From Sphagnum compactum (lineage: Eukaryota; Bryophyta; Sphagnopsida; Sphagnales): a stretch of DNA of 64,000 bases. This document shows positions 34,955 to 46,432 of this stretch, one piece after another (the stretch's first letter is position 1; each line of letters begins with the position of its first letter). The position numbers and the translations under genes are program-made. Location of the stretch: contig OZ234494.1 of assembly GCA_965153455.1 (NCBI GenBank), positions 8,990,001 through 9,054,000 on the forward strand. Reading direction: 5' to 3'. The notes beneath the pieces are model-generated. The model saw only the letters and a list, made by a program, of their open reading frames with translations. It was not told the DNA's origin and made no database searches.

Positions 34955-37911
34955 ATGTTCATGGAATTCCAGCTTGATTCCAAATCCTGGCAACCAACAA
35001 ACAGCAAGCAAAATTAGGGAAATTGTACACCCTAGTATGGTCCTGTATGTTTGTACACCAGAAAGTGCAATAACAGACTGACAGACTTCAATAATACAGT
35101 TTCTCTACATACCTCAAGAATTAGTAGAACATTTTTAGTATAAGACCTAAATGCAGAATGGGGACCTTACAGGGATTTCCTTGTAAGATAATCTTACAGG
35201 GGATTCCCGCCCCCAAGACACTGGTTCTTTATGGAGGGGGAGTGATCTTACCTTCAACTTAGTGGGTTGAGGTGACCGACCCTCTGGCCAACACCCTCAG
35301 GTCCTTCACCTCGACCTGCAAAAGTCCCTCGGTAAGGGAACTTCCCATATACATAAAGGTCTGAAGCTGGGGATTTGGCAGGTTTTCAGGCGTTGCTATT
35401 TTCTGTCGTTTACTACTTACCTAGACTATTAAGACCTTCCAACTACTTTAAGACCTGCGAATGCACCGGGTTCAGATCGAAGCTATTGAGCTATTCTGAT
35501 GTAATTCTCCTTAGTTGCAACTGCTGCCCGCTGTGGGTGGGCGGCACTATGTATAGGGGAGGGTAATGACCAAGGATCAAAGCGTTCTCAATATAAGGGC
35601 CTGGCTGAGTTGGAGCCGAGGGTGTTACACATTGTAAAGATGGTGTGGAACCAAGGAAGCTTTTTTTCAAAACATGGAAAGTTTTGAAGAAATGAAACGT
35701 TCCTCAACAAAATGGGGGAACAAATTTTCACTTGCTTTGAAGAGGAACAATTACAGCCTATAACAGGGCCTCCAATAGTAATACAAATAATGACCAGGGC
35801 TTTGCAGTATAAGGAGGCTATAAAGAGCTTACAACCACATTGTCCTCATTGGGGAACCTTAGTCCATAAGTATCTCATTGTTATTACTGCTATCAAGGAT
35901 CTGAGTTTGAACACAAGGCCACGAGCATCCCATGTACCTGGTGTGTTCCCACGAGTACTAGTGTCCATGTACTAGGTATTTAGTATTTACACAACAAGTT
36001 TGGTAAGTGGGAACATCTACATGTACTGAGTCAAGATTTATTCACAAGGAACATGTACCTGGTGTAACTTATTGGTCTGTAGTAAGGGCCACAGTGAACC
36101 AGCACCCACCAGCTCACCATGAAGGATGAATGGTGAGTGATCAGGAGACAGTTTTCTGTTGGTTTTCAGTTCACTTGCTAACCATGGTGGTTAACTCAGT
36201 TTTTTTTTTTCTACCTACCTACTAACAACCCACAAGCAGGTTGTTAGTATGTAGGTAATAAAAACAGCCCTTAGCTATGTATAAACCATCTACTTACCTA
36301 GAAAAAGTCTATTTTCCTACCTATCTGTCTAACTATGAGACCTATTTCTTACAGAATTGGTTACCAAGATGGACTAAATGTTAACTTGGTTCAGGTTCAT
36401 CCACAACCGAGTAATAACTGACATCCAGTGGATGGTGCACTGGTGGGTGCTGGTTCACTGTGGCCTGTAGTAAGTACCAGTGTAGGTCGGGTGGTTTCTT
36501 ACTTTTGTGAAGAACTTCCAGTTCCAAAAAATCAATTAGAACTGTCTTGGTTTGGGTTTCACACAAATGGAAATCAGGAATTCCCAGTTCCAGGTCCAGT
36601 TCTTCAAACAACATTCAGATATCAGTTTTCGTTTTGAAAATCAGACCTGGTTCCAGTTCAATTTTTACTTAGAAGAACTAGAATCAGCTGTTCTCGGGTA
36701 GCTGCCCAACACTGGTACATACCCATGCATAACACACACACATGCTATTATCGGCTCTGTCCTACAGAGACATTGTGGGAACACCTTTTGAGCGGGTATA
36801 GGGCCCGGAGATCCAAAGGAGGGCTGAATGGATAAGTTTAGGTGTTTTTGAAAAAACGTTGGGTGAGGAGAGCACAAGGGTTAAGATATATATATATATC
36901 TATATATTTTGGGTCTCTCAAAGGGTTTTTTCTAAAAATGTGGGGTTTTAGTGAACTTGAAAAATAAAGGAGTTTTACTAAGTGGTATTGGGAGTGGTAA
37001 GGAGTTATTTTTTTCCAGGAGTTATTTCTTGGGTGGCAAAAAAATGTGGATATTCCCTTTTTCTCCCTTTTTTTGTCCTTTTTCATAATATGATGACTTA
37101 ACAAGGATGTTTTCCCAAGAAAATATTTTTGAAAACTCAATGTCATTTTTTGGCGGTACCAAACATGGCAAAATTTCAACCCAATTTTTTTTTTTCAAAA
37201 TTGTAAGAAAAAAGAACAAATCTTGATTGAAATCAAACATTGGATACATTTAAGCAAAAATGGAAAAACAGATCAATTTTCATGCAAGTGACCAAAAAAT
37301 TAATGTTTACCAATACATATGTATATTTATATTTATATGTTTACCAAATAGCTTTATATTGAAGTGAAAATGAAAATAATGGTTTAAACATTGGAAAAAA
37401 GTTTAGGGTTAAAGTGCTGTATTTCAAATTCGAGTTGAGACAATTAGGGTTTCAATGTACTCATGGATTGCACAATTAAAATTAGTAGGATACTTTTGTT
37501 CATTATTAGACCATAACTTAGTCATTGAACCATGAAGATGATTTATTATTGTTAAATTGTAATCAACCATGTAGTCAGAATTAGTTACAACCAAAGAACA
37601 TTATTGAAAGGTTTAGGTTAGGTTTAAGGTTTTAGTTAAGTTTTCTTGTCCCATACTAAAGTTTACATTGTATGTTTGTTAGTTTTCTTTCTAATTAACA
37701 CAAACATTGTGCTTGGTTTAAGCTTTCATTTTGTATTGATGTTTTTCGCAAATTTGAGTTTTTTCAAATGTGTGTTTTTGCTATTGTGTGTTTGCTAAAT
37801 CCCATTTTCTTGCTACTTCATTTGTTGGTTGTCAAATTCATTTTGGTAAGTTTTATTTCCTTTTTTGCACAATGATTGTTGTTCTAGTGAAAGAAGATTG
37901 ATTAGTTGTTG
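34955..37911. other. Intergenic with repeat fragments
   Basis: Includes the dispersed repeat copy at 35545-35640, ACCTACC words at 36210-36330, a short (AT)n tract at 36883-36908 and many short unsupported frames. No gene is recognised. Confidence 0.45.
35545..35640 (+). repeat. Dispersed repeat copy (family shared with 1.2 and 30.7 kb)
   Basis: The order GTATAGGGGAGGGTAATGAC, ATAAGGGCCTGG, TGGAGCCGAGG, GTGTTACA matches the stretch at 1205-1325. It is likely one end of a transposon family. Confidence 0.5.
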
Positions 37912-38324
37912 CAATGGATGATTTGGATTTTGGAGTTAAAAGTGTTGCATTTGAGGCAAAGGTGTTCGATAAGTATGGCACCTTTGATCGAATTGCAAAT
38001 AGAAGCATGGAAGATCTAGGCTATGCATATTTGCATTGTGATTTGTGAAACAGAGCAGCTTTGACCATAATCATTTTTAGAGTCAAATTACGTCATATAG
38101 ATATGCATGAGTAGTATTTGCAAAAATGCATGTTTGTGAAAGTTGACAATTTTGGCATTGAATCAAAGTCCAAAAGGGGATATGAGAAAGGTGACATGCA
38201 TGTTGTCATTACAATTGAATTGATGATCACTATGTCACCCATCATTGTTTTTGAACTAGAATTGGTTCCCATGTTTTTTCATATGGATTCCATTAAAGAA
38301 TTCAAAAGTTCTTTTCAAGGTTAA
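37912..38324 (+). pseudogene. Unidentified decayed coding sequence
   Basis: From the ATG at 37915 the plus strand reads MDDLDFGVKSVAFEAKVFDK, YGTFDRIANRSMEDLGYAYL, a stop, and then from 38118 VKVDNFGIESKSKRGYEKG and a hydrophobic tail. Two or three in-frame stops break an otherwise single frame of about 135 codons. Composition is protein-like. The VKVDNFG...GD pattern hints at an OB-like beta barrel but this is not secure. Confidence 0.35.
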
Positions 38325-38826
38325 AGTTTTGTTATTATAGTTATCATTGTTGTTGGTGTAAGGGGAAAATGGAATAACAAAGGTGAAAAACAATTATTGA
38401 ATACAGATGGAGAAGGGTGAATTTGATTAAGATGTTTTTGCTATTGGCAATGATTTTAGAACAGAATATGAATAGATTTTTGAAACATATAATGAAAGTC
38501 AATGTGCTGTGGTTTTGATAAAAAAATGTACCAACAACATCCAAAGGAGATCAATATTTGAAAGCACATCAATACACTATTCTCACAAAGGTTGTGGATG
38601 AGGCTACTTGAGCTTGTCTTCTCAAGTTGCATAACAAACTATCAATTGTTTGACCTATTAAAAGAGGTATATTTTTTTCTTTTCATTTTTTTCAAAGACA
38701 CTTTGAAAGTTTTTTTCAAAATCAAAAACATAAAAATTCAATGGTGGCAAATGTTCATCTATAGGTCATTTATACTAAAACAATAATGAAAAAGTTAAGA
38801 TAATGAAATAATATTTAAAGTAATGA

Positions 38827-38857
<31 letters not shown>

Positions 38858-40979
38858 ACCAAATGAGCACCCAATTGTGATGTAGGGACACAATCATAAA
38901 TATCAATAACAAAACAACCAAAAATTTGGACAATTTTTTTATCCACACATGCACCCATCAAAACGCCTTTCATGAAAAACCTATTAACTCAAAATATGAC
39001 AAAAAAAAATACAAGAATTATCAAAATTCTTAAACTTAAAAAATGAAAATGAGACTAAGATTAAAAACCTTTCGATCTATATTATATCCATTCAATATTG
39101 ATGTTTGTTTCAAACATCGAAATACGTCATGCACATTGTTAAAAATTGTTTACATTATTCAAGATTGGAAAACTTGGATTTTAAAAAAAATGATTATGTA
39201 TGATTTTATATTCATTTGTATAGTCAAAAGAAAGACAATGAAACTATGGTTTCATTTTTTACATATCCACAATGAATTCTAAGAGGGTCAAGAAATTTTA
39301 TTTTTTAGTACAAATGTGAAAAAAATTAATTCACGATTTTTCATTAATCCAACAAACTTTCATCCCATATAACTTGAGTTCATAGTAGAACATTAAATGT
39401 AATACCTTATTTTCAAGACAGAGCGTATCGTGATAGAGCTGCTTGTTAGCCTGGCCTACCGAGGCAAGGATATTATGTTTAGATTCATTATAGAGTATAG
39501 TAGCTTAATGGATTTTGGCCCCTAGGTAATAGGTTTAACTTTATATGAGGATTTTTGAAAGATGATATTTTAGCTTGTGTTGAAACTTGAGATTAGTTAT
39601 AGAGTTATAATATCTTGAAGGATTTTGGTTTCTTTTAGAGGATTTTTTGAAGATTATATTTTTGCATGATGAAATATTTGAGTTTCCATAATTCTTTTTT
39701 TTTCCTTAAGATACTTTTTGAATGTAAATGGCAAGGCCACAATGTGACACACCCCTTGTTATGTTGGTACAAACAAACAGTGAAACCCATGAAAAAGCTT
39801 TTTGTTAGGAAATTGTTTGGGGGAGTCCATGGCAGGCAAGGCTGTCTCTTGATGTTAATTCAGGCCTAATTTTTCAGAGTGCAGTAGATATTGCCTGCCC
39901 TAAAGACTTATTCATTGGTAGCAATGAATAAAAATTGCCTCAAAGTTTGCTTCAAACTTCCTACATGTCATGGCCAATTTGCCAAAAGAACCCCAAAAAA
40001 TATTAATTTTTTTCCCCATAGTTGCATTTTTGTCCAACCATGTAGTGAGAATTGTTTTGGAGGTCCATGGCTGGCAAAGTTGTTCATTACTATTTCATCA
40101 AGTCAAGCAGATAAGATGCTATTTGTCTACCCAAAGACAAAAACATGCACAAGGTAGAAAGTCCTCAAAGTTTGCACCAACTTCCCCATTCAATTGGGCA
40201 TTTTGCCAAGAAACTCACGCACAAGCCCAAGGGTGCACTAGGTGAATTTCCACACAAAGGATACAAACAAAAACCACAAGGCAAGCCAAGTACACACAAG
40301 TTACCTACAACTGAAATTATTTCACTAAAAATTTGGCAAATTTGTCAGAACATTAGCAAAATTAGTTGAATGAATTTACACTAGAGTACAAAAATTATCC
40401 AAAGATTTCCCAAATGTTTTTGGTAAAAAAACAAAACATAAAATGTTGAAAAATAAATTCAACTGCTATGCTCTACGTATCTATTTGCAACCAAAAAAAT
40501 AAAAAAATAAAAAAAAAAAATAGAGTGTAAGTACTGGTTTTTTTTTTCTTTTGTTTTTTGGTGAATTTTCGTTACTTGGCAAAAAGAAATCCTTTGCAAC
40601 TCATACAAAGTTCTTTTCTTTCCTTTGTATGAAAAAGAAAAGAAAAGAAAAAAAGCACCAAAGTTGCCAGCCAGTTTTCCAGGAAGGTTGTTTTTTTCCC
40701 CTTGAAATCGCCACATTTAGACACGATAGGTTTAAAAGCTCGCCAAAATGTAGCAGGATTCTTTTTTGAAAAAAATTCCTCTTTGACCTGTAGCCAACCA
40801 AATTTGGCAAATTCCCCTTTAGTATGAATATTGTTCCTCTCTGACTTGTAGCCAAATAGAATCGACTAATTCCTCTTGTGGATGGTAGGCCAGTGTGGCT
40901 AGGCTAATAAACATCACAAAATCATATTAAAAAAGAAAACCCTTGTACCTACAGTATAAGTAGGTATTTCAAGGCAGGG
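38325..40979. other. AT-rich, short repeats only
   Basis: No gene is recognised. A perfect (AAT)n/(ATT)n palindrome lies at 38827-38856. Frames at 39666-40369 have no start context or splice support. GCCAAATTTGGC-type words near 40790-40930 are degraded copies of the family described at 40980-41290. Confidence 0.45.
38827..38856. repeat. AAT/ATT palindromic microsatellite
   Basis: Six AAT units run directly into ATT units, so the whole 30-base stretch is self-complementary and could extrude as a cruciform. Confidence 0.9.
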
Positions 40980-41290
40980 TTTCTTTTTACTGGCGAAATT
41001 TTGCCAAATTCTTCGCCAGATTTCGACCTGACAAATATGATTTTGAGGGCCTATAGAAAGGATCTTTCATGGGAAAAAAAATGGACCAAATTCGCCAGAT
41101 TTTGAAGAAAAAAATTTTCAAATCGCCAGGGTCTTGTGATAACTTCCAGTAGGTAGCCAAGCCAAGAGTATAGAAGAATTTCTGTTTTTTTTTTCTACTT
41201 TCATATCTACTATGTAGCCAAATTTGGCTAAATTATTTTGTGGATGATTGCCCCTTTGACTACATCACAAAATCCTTAAGAGAGGAAAAA
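40980..41290 (+). repeat. Dispersed repeat family with GCCAAATTTGGC core, copy 1
   Basis: The copy carries, in order, GGCGAAATTTTGCCAAATTC, CGCCAG, TAGGTAGCCAAG, TATAGAAG, AGCCAAATTTGGCTAAATT, GTGGATGATTGCC and TTTGACTACATCACAAAAT. The same order is found inverted near 49780-49400 and directly near 57120-57365, with a partial copy near 50985-50930. It is likely a nonautonomous element about 300 bases long. No clear terminal repeats were defined. Confidence 0.65.
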
Positions 41291-41333
41291 AAAAAAAACA
41301 CCCTGCTAAGTTCAAGAGATGGGTTTATATAAT

Positions 41334-41353
41334 TAATAAATAAATAAATAAAT
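41334..41353 (+). repeat. (AATA)n microsatellite
   Basis: Five tandem tetranucleotide units upstream of the ARM-repeat gene. Confidence 0.85.
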
Positions 41354-41499
41354 ACCTAAATATTTCCACCAACCAAGATCACCTGGAGTGACAACAAAAA
41401 GGACAAAAAGAAATTTGTCCTGTTTGGAGTAAATTGGTGAAGACGACTGACTCCAAGGTATAAACTCGATTGTGGAAAGCACAAAACACTAGTACCTAC

Positions 41500-41572
41500 A
41501 GTCAGGAAATACACACACAGAGCCAGACACTCCCTGCGAGAGAAGGAAGAGCGACAGAAGAGAGACAGACAG

Positions 41573-41605
<33 letters not shown>

Positions 41606-41697
41606 GCGCACTGCACATACTGCGAGAGAGAGACAGAAAGAAAGAGAGGCAGAGCTACGGGCAACAGACTTCTTCCTCCTCCTCATCGTCATCCCAG
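41500..41697 (+). other. Probable 5' untranslated first exon of the ARM-repeat gene
   Basis: The stretch is rich in GA and CA, including a (CA)n tract at about 41577-41606 and GAGAGA runs, and ends TTCCTCCTCCTCATCG then CCCAG followed by GTATTG at 41698, a good donor. A T-rich, GTT-repeat-rich stretch follows as a leader intron would. Purine/pyrimidine-rich leaders like this are common before plant genes. The matching acceptor is not certain (candidates at 42668 and 42835). Antisense frames over this stretch reading poly-Ser/Val are artefacts of the repeats. Confidence 0.45.
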
Positions 41698-42844
41698 GTA
41701 TTGAGCTTTGTTTCTTGACTTCTATCATCGTTGGCTGCCTGTTGTAAGCTGATGCTCGCTTCCTTTGTTGTTTGATGTTTTATTATTCTCTCTCTGGTTT
41801 TTTTCAGCTGCTTTGCTTGCTGCTTCCCCTGATGTCTACTAAGGTTAAAAAAATTATGCTCGTCATGTCCTTTTTTGTTGTAATCCGTTTCTGGCTTTGA
41901 ACCACTTCCCTCCTGTTATTGTTGTTGTTGTGGTTGACTATTTTTGCCTCGCCAAGGAGGGGTGCTTGATGATCGAGGGAGGAGGAGGAGGAGGAGGAGG
42001 CGGCTTGTGCATTTGTTGTTATTTGGTGTGGATGTTGTTGCATTTAGTAGAGGTGAGGGAGCTTGCACTAACCAGGCGTGAGAGGTTTATGTTGTTGTTG
42101 TCGTCGTCGTCGACTCTGCAGAAGAAGTTGCAGTTCGTCTTGTTGTTGTAGCGACCTGTTTGGAGTGGAGATGCGCGGCTTTGTTAGAAATTTCCTACTG
42201 TGAACAGTTTTGTTTCCCGTCCGTGGACTCGTCGGTGTTTTCGCTCTTTTCGTGGTCTGAGGAGGGGTCCCCTCGTGCCTGAAACGGAGTTTGGCCTTAG
42301 ACTGCATGTCTCGATAGAGCTTTTCTGCATGTTTCAATACAGCTCTTGTCTCGATAGAGCTCTTCTGCTTGTTGAGATATACATGCAAAAGAGAGCAAAA
42401 GTCGAATGGAGGAGTGCTTGGTAGAATGGGAAATCTGACGAGGAAACCAAGTTTGATGAATTCGGGAAGAAGAAAAAGAAGAAGAAGGTGTTGTTCCGAC
42501 GAGGTCGTAGCAGCAGTGGTGGCGACAAGATAGGGACGAGTCCGGTCGGTCGTCGGAACGTCATGGAAGGCCAAGCGCTCCTATCATTGCTCGCCTTTCT
42601 TACGAGGAGTTGAAAAACAACCGACGTAGGTACTAGTATTTCTTCTTCTTATGCCATTTCCGAGCTCAGTAGACTTTGTACATGAATGAGGAAAACTGTT
42701 CTTTGTCCATCTGTCATGTTACACTTTTGTTTGCGTAATGAGCATGTTTCTTTTGCATGTTCGACTCTCAGTCTGCGGACTGGAGTAGTACCAATCTGAA
42801 ATGTGAATGGTGCTGCTTCTACCAAGGTCAAGCAGACAAAAACT
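41698..42844 (+). other. Probable leader intron / 5' region of the ARM-repeat gene
   Basis: Contains GTT and GGA trinucleotide runs (GGA near 41974-42002) and a 42-base duplicated unit with GTCTCGATAGAGCT at 42308 and 42350. A 168-codon minus-strand frame at 42574-42068 begins at TTG, not ATG, and is probably a shadow of biased composition. Confidence 0.4.
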
Positions 42845-45527
42845 ATGGTAGCTGGTGAAGACATCATCATCATCATCGGAGAGGGTAACGAGTCCGACGA
42901 GGAGGAGGCCAAGAAGCAAGAAGGACTGCTACAAGATGATGATGATGATGATGACATGATGATGAATCCAGCAGAGGAGAATTTGTTAGTAAGGCGGGCA
43001 CTGCATCTTCTGGCCATCGTTCCCTCTCAGGCCTCTCTGGTGAAAGCGTTTTTAGGGAAATGGATGACCATAACTCCTCGCTTCTTGCAACTACCTGCAC
43101 TACTGAACGAGATGGCACATCTCCGATGCCTTGATGACAACACAGTATTCAAAGATCTTCTACAGGTGATCATCATCCTCATCCCTGGGTCTGGTTATTT
43201 TTTCCATCTGGTGCACAACTCCTTCATGGTTTTGCAGTTAGAATACCTCTGTCTGAGCATCCTATTGGGTCCTATTGAGGAGCATGTGTGGTGCACTGTG
43301 GCTGTTGTTCGAACCGCTCAGTTTTATTTTTGTTTTGCTTTTGTCTATTTGTTAGGGTTAGGATTCCAGTGTCTTCCTGTTTGCTTATTATGTTGTCTGA
43401 TCTGAAACTCTCCACAACCTTATCACTGAGTTGTCAACTCACAATTCTCTTCAGACTGACATGAAGGTTGCCATCATAGAGAAGTTGTCGGTACTTATGA
43501 AGAATTTTGTAGATATGTAATGGGTGCTGGGTTGTAGAGCTTTTTTCTCATGTCTTCATGAGCAGATCTTTTTTCCACTGGTAACAGACATGCGTTATAC
43601 ATGAATTGTTGTTGTTCTTCCACAAAGATATGCAGACTGTCAACTTTGCATGGAGGTTGCAGTTCCTCAATCAGGTGTTTCTCTCACTGTCCTAGTGTTA
43701 AGAAGGGTTTTTGAATTCTTACTGACTGCAGAAAATTGTCGTGACTTTGGAAGAGGCACAAGTGCTTGCCAGAAAATGCACAGAGTTAAGTTATGGTGGC
43801 AAACTTCAAATGCAGAGCAATCTGGACTCACTCACTGGAAAACTTGACTTTCATATTCATGACAGTCAGCTGATGATTAAAAGCGGGATTATGCAAGAGA
43901 ATCCTCTGACAATGTGTAGAATAACCCCTGAATTGACACGAGAGGTAGTGCGCTTGAACATCCGAGATCTGCTTTCGCACCTTCAAATAGGAGGCATTGA
44001 GTGCAAGCAAAGAGCACTAGACAGCATGATTCAGCTTATGGCAGAAGAGGACAAGAACATCTTGATGGTGGCCAGCCAGGGTGCAGTTGCAGTGCTTGTG
44101 CAATTGCTAGATGCCAGCCAGCCTTGTGTGAGAGAGAGAGCAGCTGCTGCCATCTGTAAGCTCGCATTGAATGACAGCTGTGAGCATCAGGTAGTGTCTG
44201 AAGGTGGTATAGCTCCTCTTGTTCGTCTCCTTGAGTCTGGGAGCTCCTTTGCTCAAGAGAAGGCAACTGTGAGCCTGCAGGCCTTGTCAGCAGGTTCGGA
44301 GAATGCATGTGCAGTAGCTGCACATGGGGGAATACCTGCTCTGGTAGAAATATGTCAGCTAGGCACACCTGCAGCACAGGCTGCAGCAGCAGGGTCTTTG
44401 AGAAACCTTGCAGCAGTGCAGGAGCTTAGAACAACCATAGTGGAGGATGGGGCAATTGCTATTATCATTAACTTGGTTTCATCAGGCACACATCTAGCAC
44501 AAGAGAATGCTGCTGCAACATTGCAGAACTTGGCTGTAAGTGATGACAAGGTCCGGTGGAACATTGTGAAAGAGGGTGGCATCCAACCATTGTTGCGATT
44601 CCTGGATAATGCCACTGATCCTCGACGCCAGGAAATAGGTATGGGGGTACTGCGCAACTTGGCAGCTTGCACTGCAAATTCTGAAGCTCTCATTGCAGCA
44701 GGGTTTTTACCACGACTTGTAGGGGTACTCCAAAGTGGACCAGTCACAGTGCAGCAGATTGCAGCTGCTTCTGTTTGTTACATGGCATCTTCACCAGAGA
44801 CCAGGAGGTTATTTGGAGTTGCTGGTGCAATTTCCCCACTGGTGAAGCTCCTGGGTGCCAAGACTTGTACTGCCCAAGAGTACGCTGCACAGGTATTGTT
44901 GGTTTGAAAATGCCAATCTCAGTACTCACAAGCTCTTAAATAAACTGCCTAGTTTCGGTTGGATTGGAACAGAGAATTTGTAGAAAGTGATACATGCATA
45001 ACCTGTAGAGAACCAATATCTCACCAGAACCAACATCTTGACCATCACTCCATCCCCTTTCTGGATAGGCATGTTCCCAAAATATGCTTAGATCAAGAAG
45101 TAATCAATCTTGTGCATGGATATCTCTGCAGGCATTGGCCAGCCTTCTCCTGGTGGAGGATAACCGTGAGCTCTTCATGGCTGAGGAAGGGAGTGTTATT
45201 GGGCTGGTTTTGCTTTTAGATACAAGGTTCCCAGGAGTTGCAAAACAATTTCCAATTGCTGCATTACAACCACTTGCAGGCAATGCAAAGTGTAGAAAGC
45301 AAATGATGGCTGCTGGTGTGTGCAATCACCTCTACGTGCTGGCAGATATGGAAATCACAGGGGCGAAGCGGCTGCTTGATCGCTTGGCCACAGGCAAGCT
45401 GCGAAGTATCATCAGGAGAACACTGCTTGTAAGCACAAACCATCCTGGTTTTTCCCCTTTTCTCCCCATTCTTTCTTCTGGTGTTACTCAGTATTTTTCA
45501 TGCTTCCAACATCTACTTGGAGTTTAA
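42845..45527 (+). CDS. Armadillo-repeat protein, three coding exons
   Basis: Exons 42845-43165, 43732-44892 and 45132-45527, all introns GT-AG in phase 0 (566 and 239 bases). The start is the first ATG after an in-frame TGA (42797) and gives a protein of about 625 residues. Residues 1-45 are acidic with poly-Asp; about 45-165 form a helical N-terminal domain (LGKWMTITPRF, FKDLLQKIVVTLEEAQ, GGKLQMQSNLDSLTGKL); from about 185 to 590 there are roughly nine armadillo repeats with the typical GGI.PLVRLLESGS and AAATLQNLA patterns. This layout and the end GAKRLLDRLATGKLRS match plant ARM-repeat proteins of the Arabidopsis At2g45720/At1g01830 type, whose role is not well defined; ARM folds bind other proteins. 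After RRTLL a donor GTAAGC at 45429 and acceptor at 45730 could give a shorter end (GGGIHG, stop 45751), about 599 residues. Confidence 0.93.
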
Positions 45528-46159
45528 ATGGAGCATTTAGTTAACACCACATGTTGTTGTTTCCCCTGTTATGGCAATGCAATTTGTGCTGGTCAGTGTG
45601 AACATAGACATGAATGATGTGGAGTTTCTGCCAGTTTGTAGCCAAGTAATAGCTGGTAGCCAGAATGATGTGTAGGAAGGATACCCAGACAAAAAATTGA
45701 TGAAGTGCTTCCCAATTGTGTGTTTTTCAGGGGGGAGGCATCCATGGTTGATTCACCATTCACCAAATTCTTTCTGTAACAACAATATACAACAACAACA
45801 ATGTACCTGGAGAGGAGGGGTTTGCAGCGTGATCTGCACAACTTCCTCATATGCATCAACAGAGTGTGTAGTCAACTATCAGTGTACAAATTACTTAACA
45901 CAGGTCAGGGGAAAGTCTTCATAGACTGCATGTGGAATTGTGAGCACCCTTATACAGAAAACCAACATTAGTGTAGCAAGGTGGGACGGTGGACATTTCT
46001 TCTACATTCCTCACATCTTATGCCCTGTAATATTAAGTCAGAAATATTGGGCACATTCTAATTGACACAAAGTTGGCAGTCTTAAATTTATACCTTATGT
46101 CATCCTAGCTTAGAAAGTGCCTCTTTTGCTCTTTGCAAATAGAGGAACTGTTGGTGAGA
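45528..46159 (+). other. 3' flank of the ARM-repeat gene
   Basis: Holds the alternative terminal exon beginning at 45731 after a strong acceptor (GTGTGTTTTTCAG). The remainder is probably 3' untranslated sequence. No other gene is evident. Confidence 0.45.
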
Positions 46160-46380
46160 TCAGCAGCTACCCATCACACACCAACTAGATCAGAACTCAG
46201 GTCACCATTTGTTGCAAACACAAATTTATTTCTTCTTGTTCTCTTGCTTCTTCTTCTTTACTTACCAGAGACTGAAAATAGCAGCTACCGCAAACCAACC
46301 AGAGCAGAGCTTGGTCACCTTTTGTTTAAACAACTACTGTGCTTTCCTGTTTCTCTTGCTTTCTCTTTACTTCTCACATT
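46160..46380 (+). repeat. Imperfect ~118-bp direct duplication, pyrimidine-rich
   Basis: AGCAGCTACC at 46162 and 46280 begins two copies that continue with an ACCAAC, an AGATCAGA/AGAGCAGA, a GGTCACC and then a C/T-rich run ending in CTTTACTT. The open frame over it (46133-46432) reflects this composition. Confidence 0.65.
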
Positions 46381-46432
46381 AACATTTTGTAGAACAGGTT
46401 TGCCATGGCATCAACAGTTATGGACTAGTTAA

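Noticed and set aside
41356-41728. Minus-strand frames with poly-CysVal and Ser/Leu-rich peptides
   Set aside because: Produced by (CA)n and GA-rich repeats in the probable 5' untranslated exon.
42068-42574. 168-codon minus-strand frame
   Set aside because: Starts at TTG, lies antisense to the probable leader intron of the ARM gene, and its Gln/Arg/Leu runs come from trinucleotide repeats.
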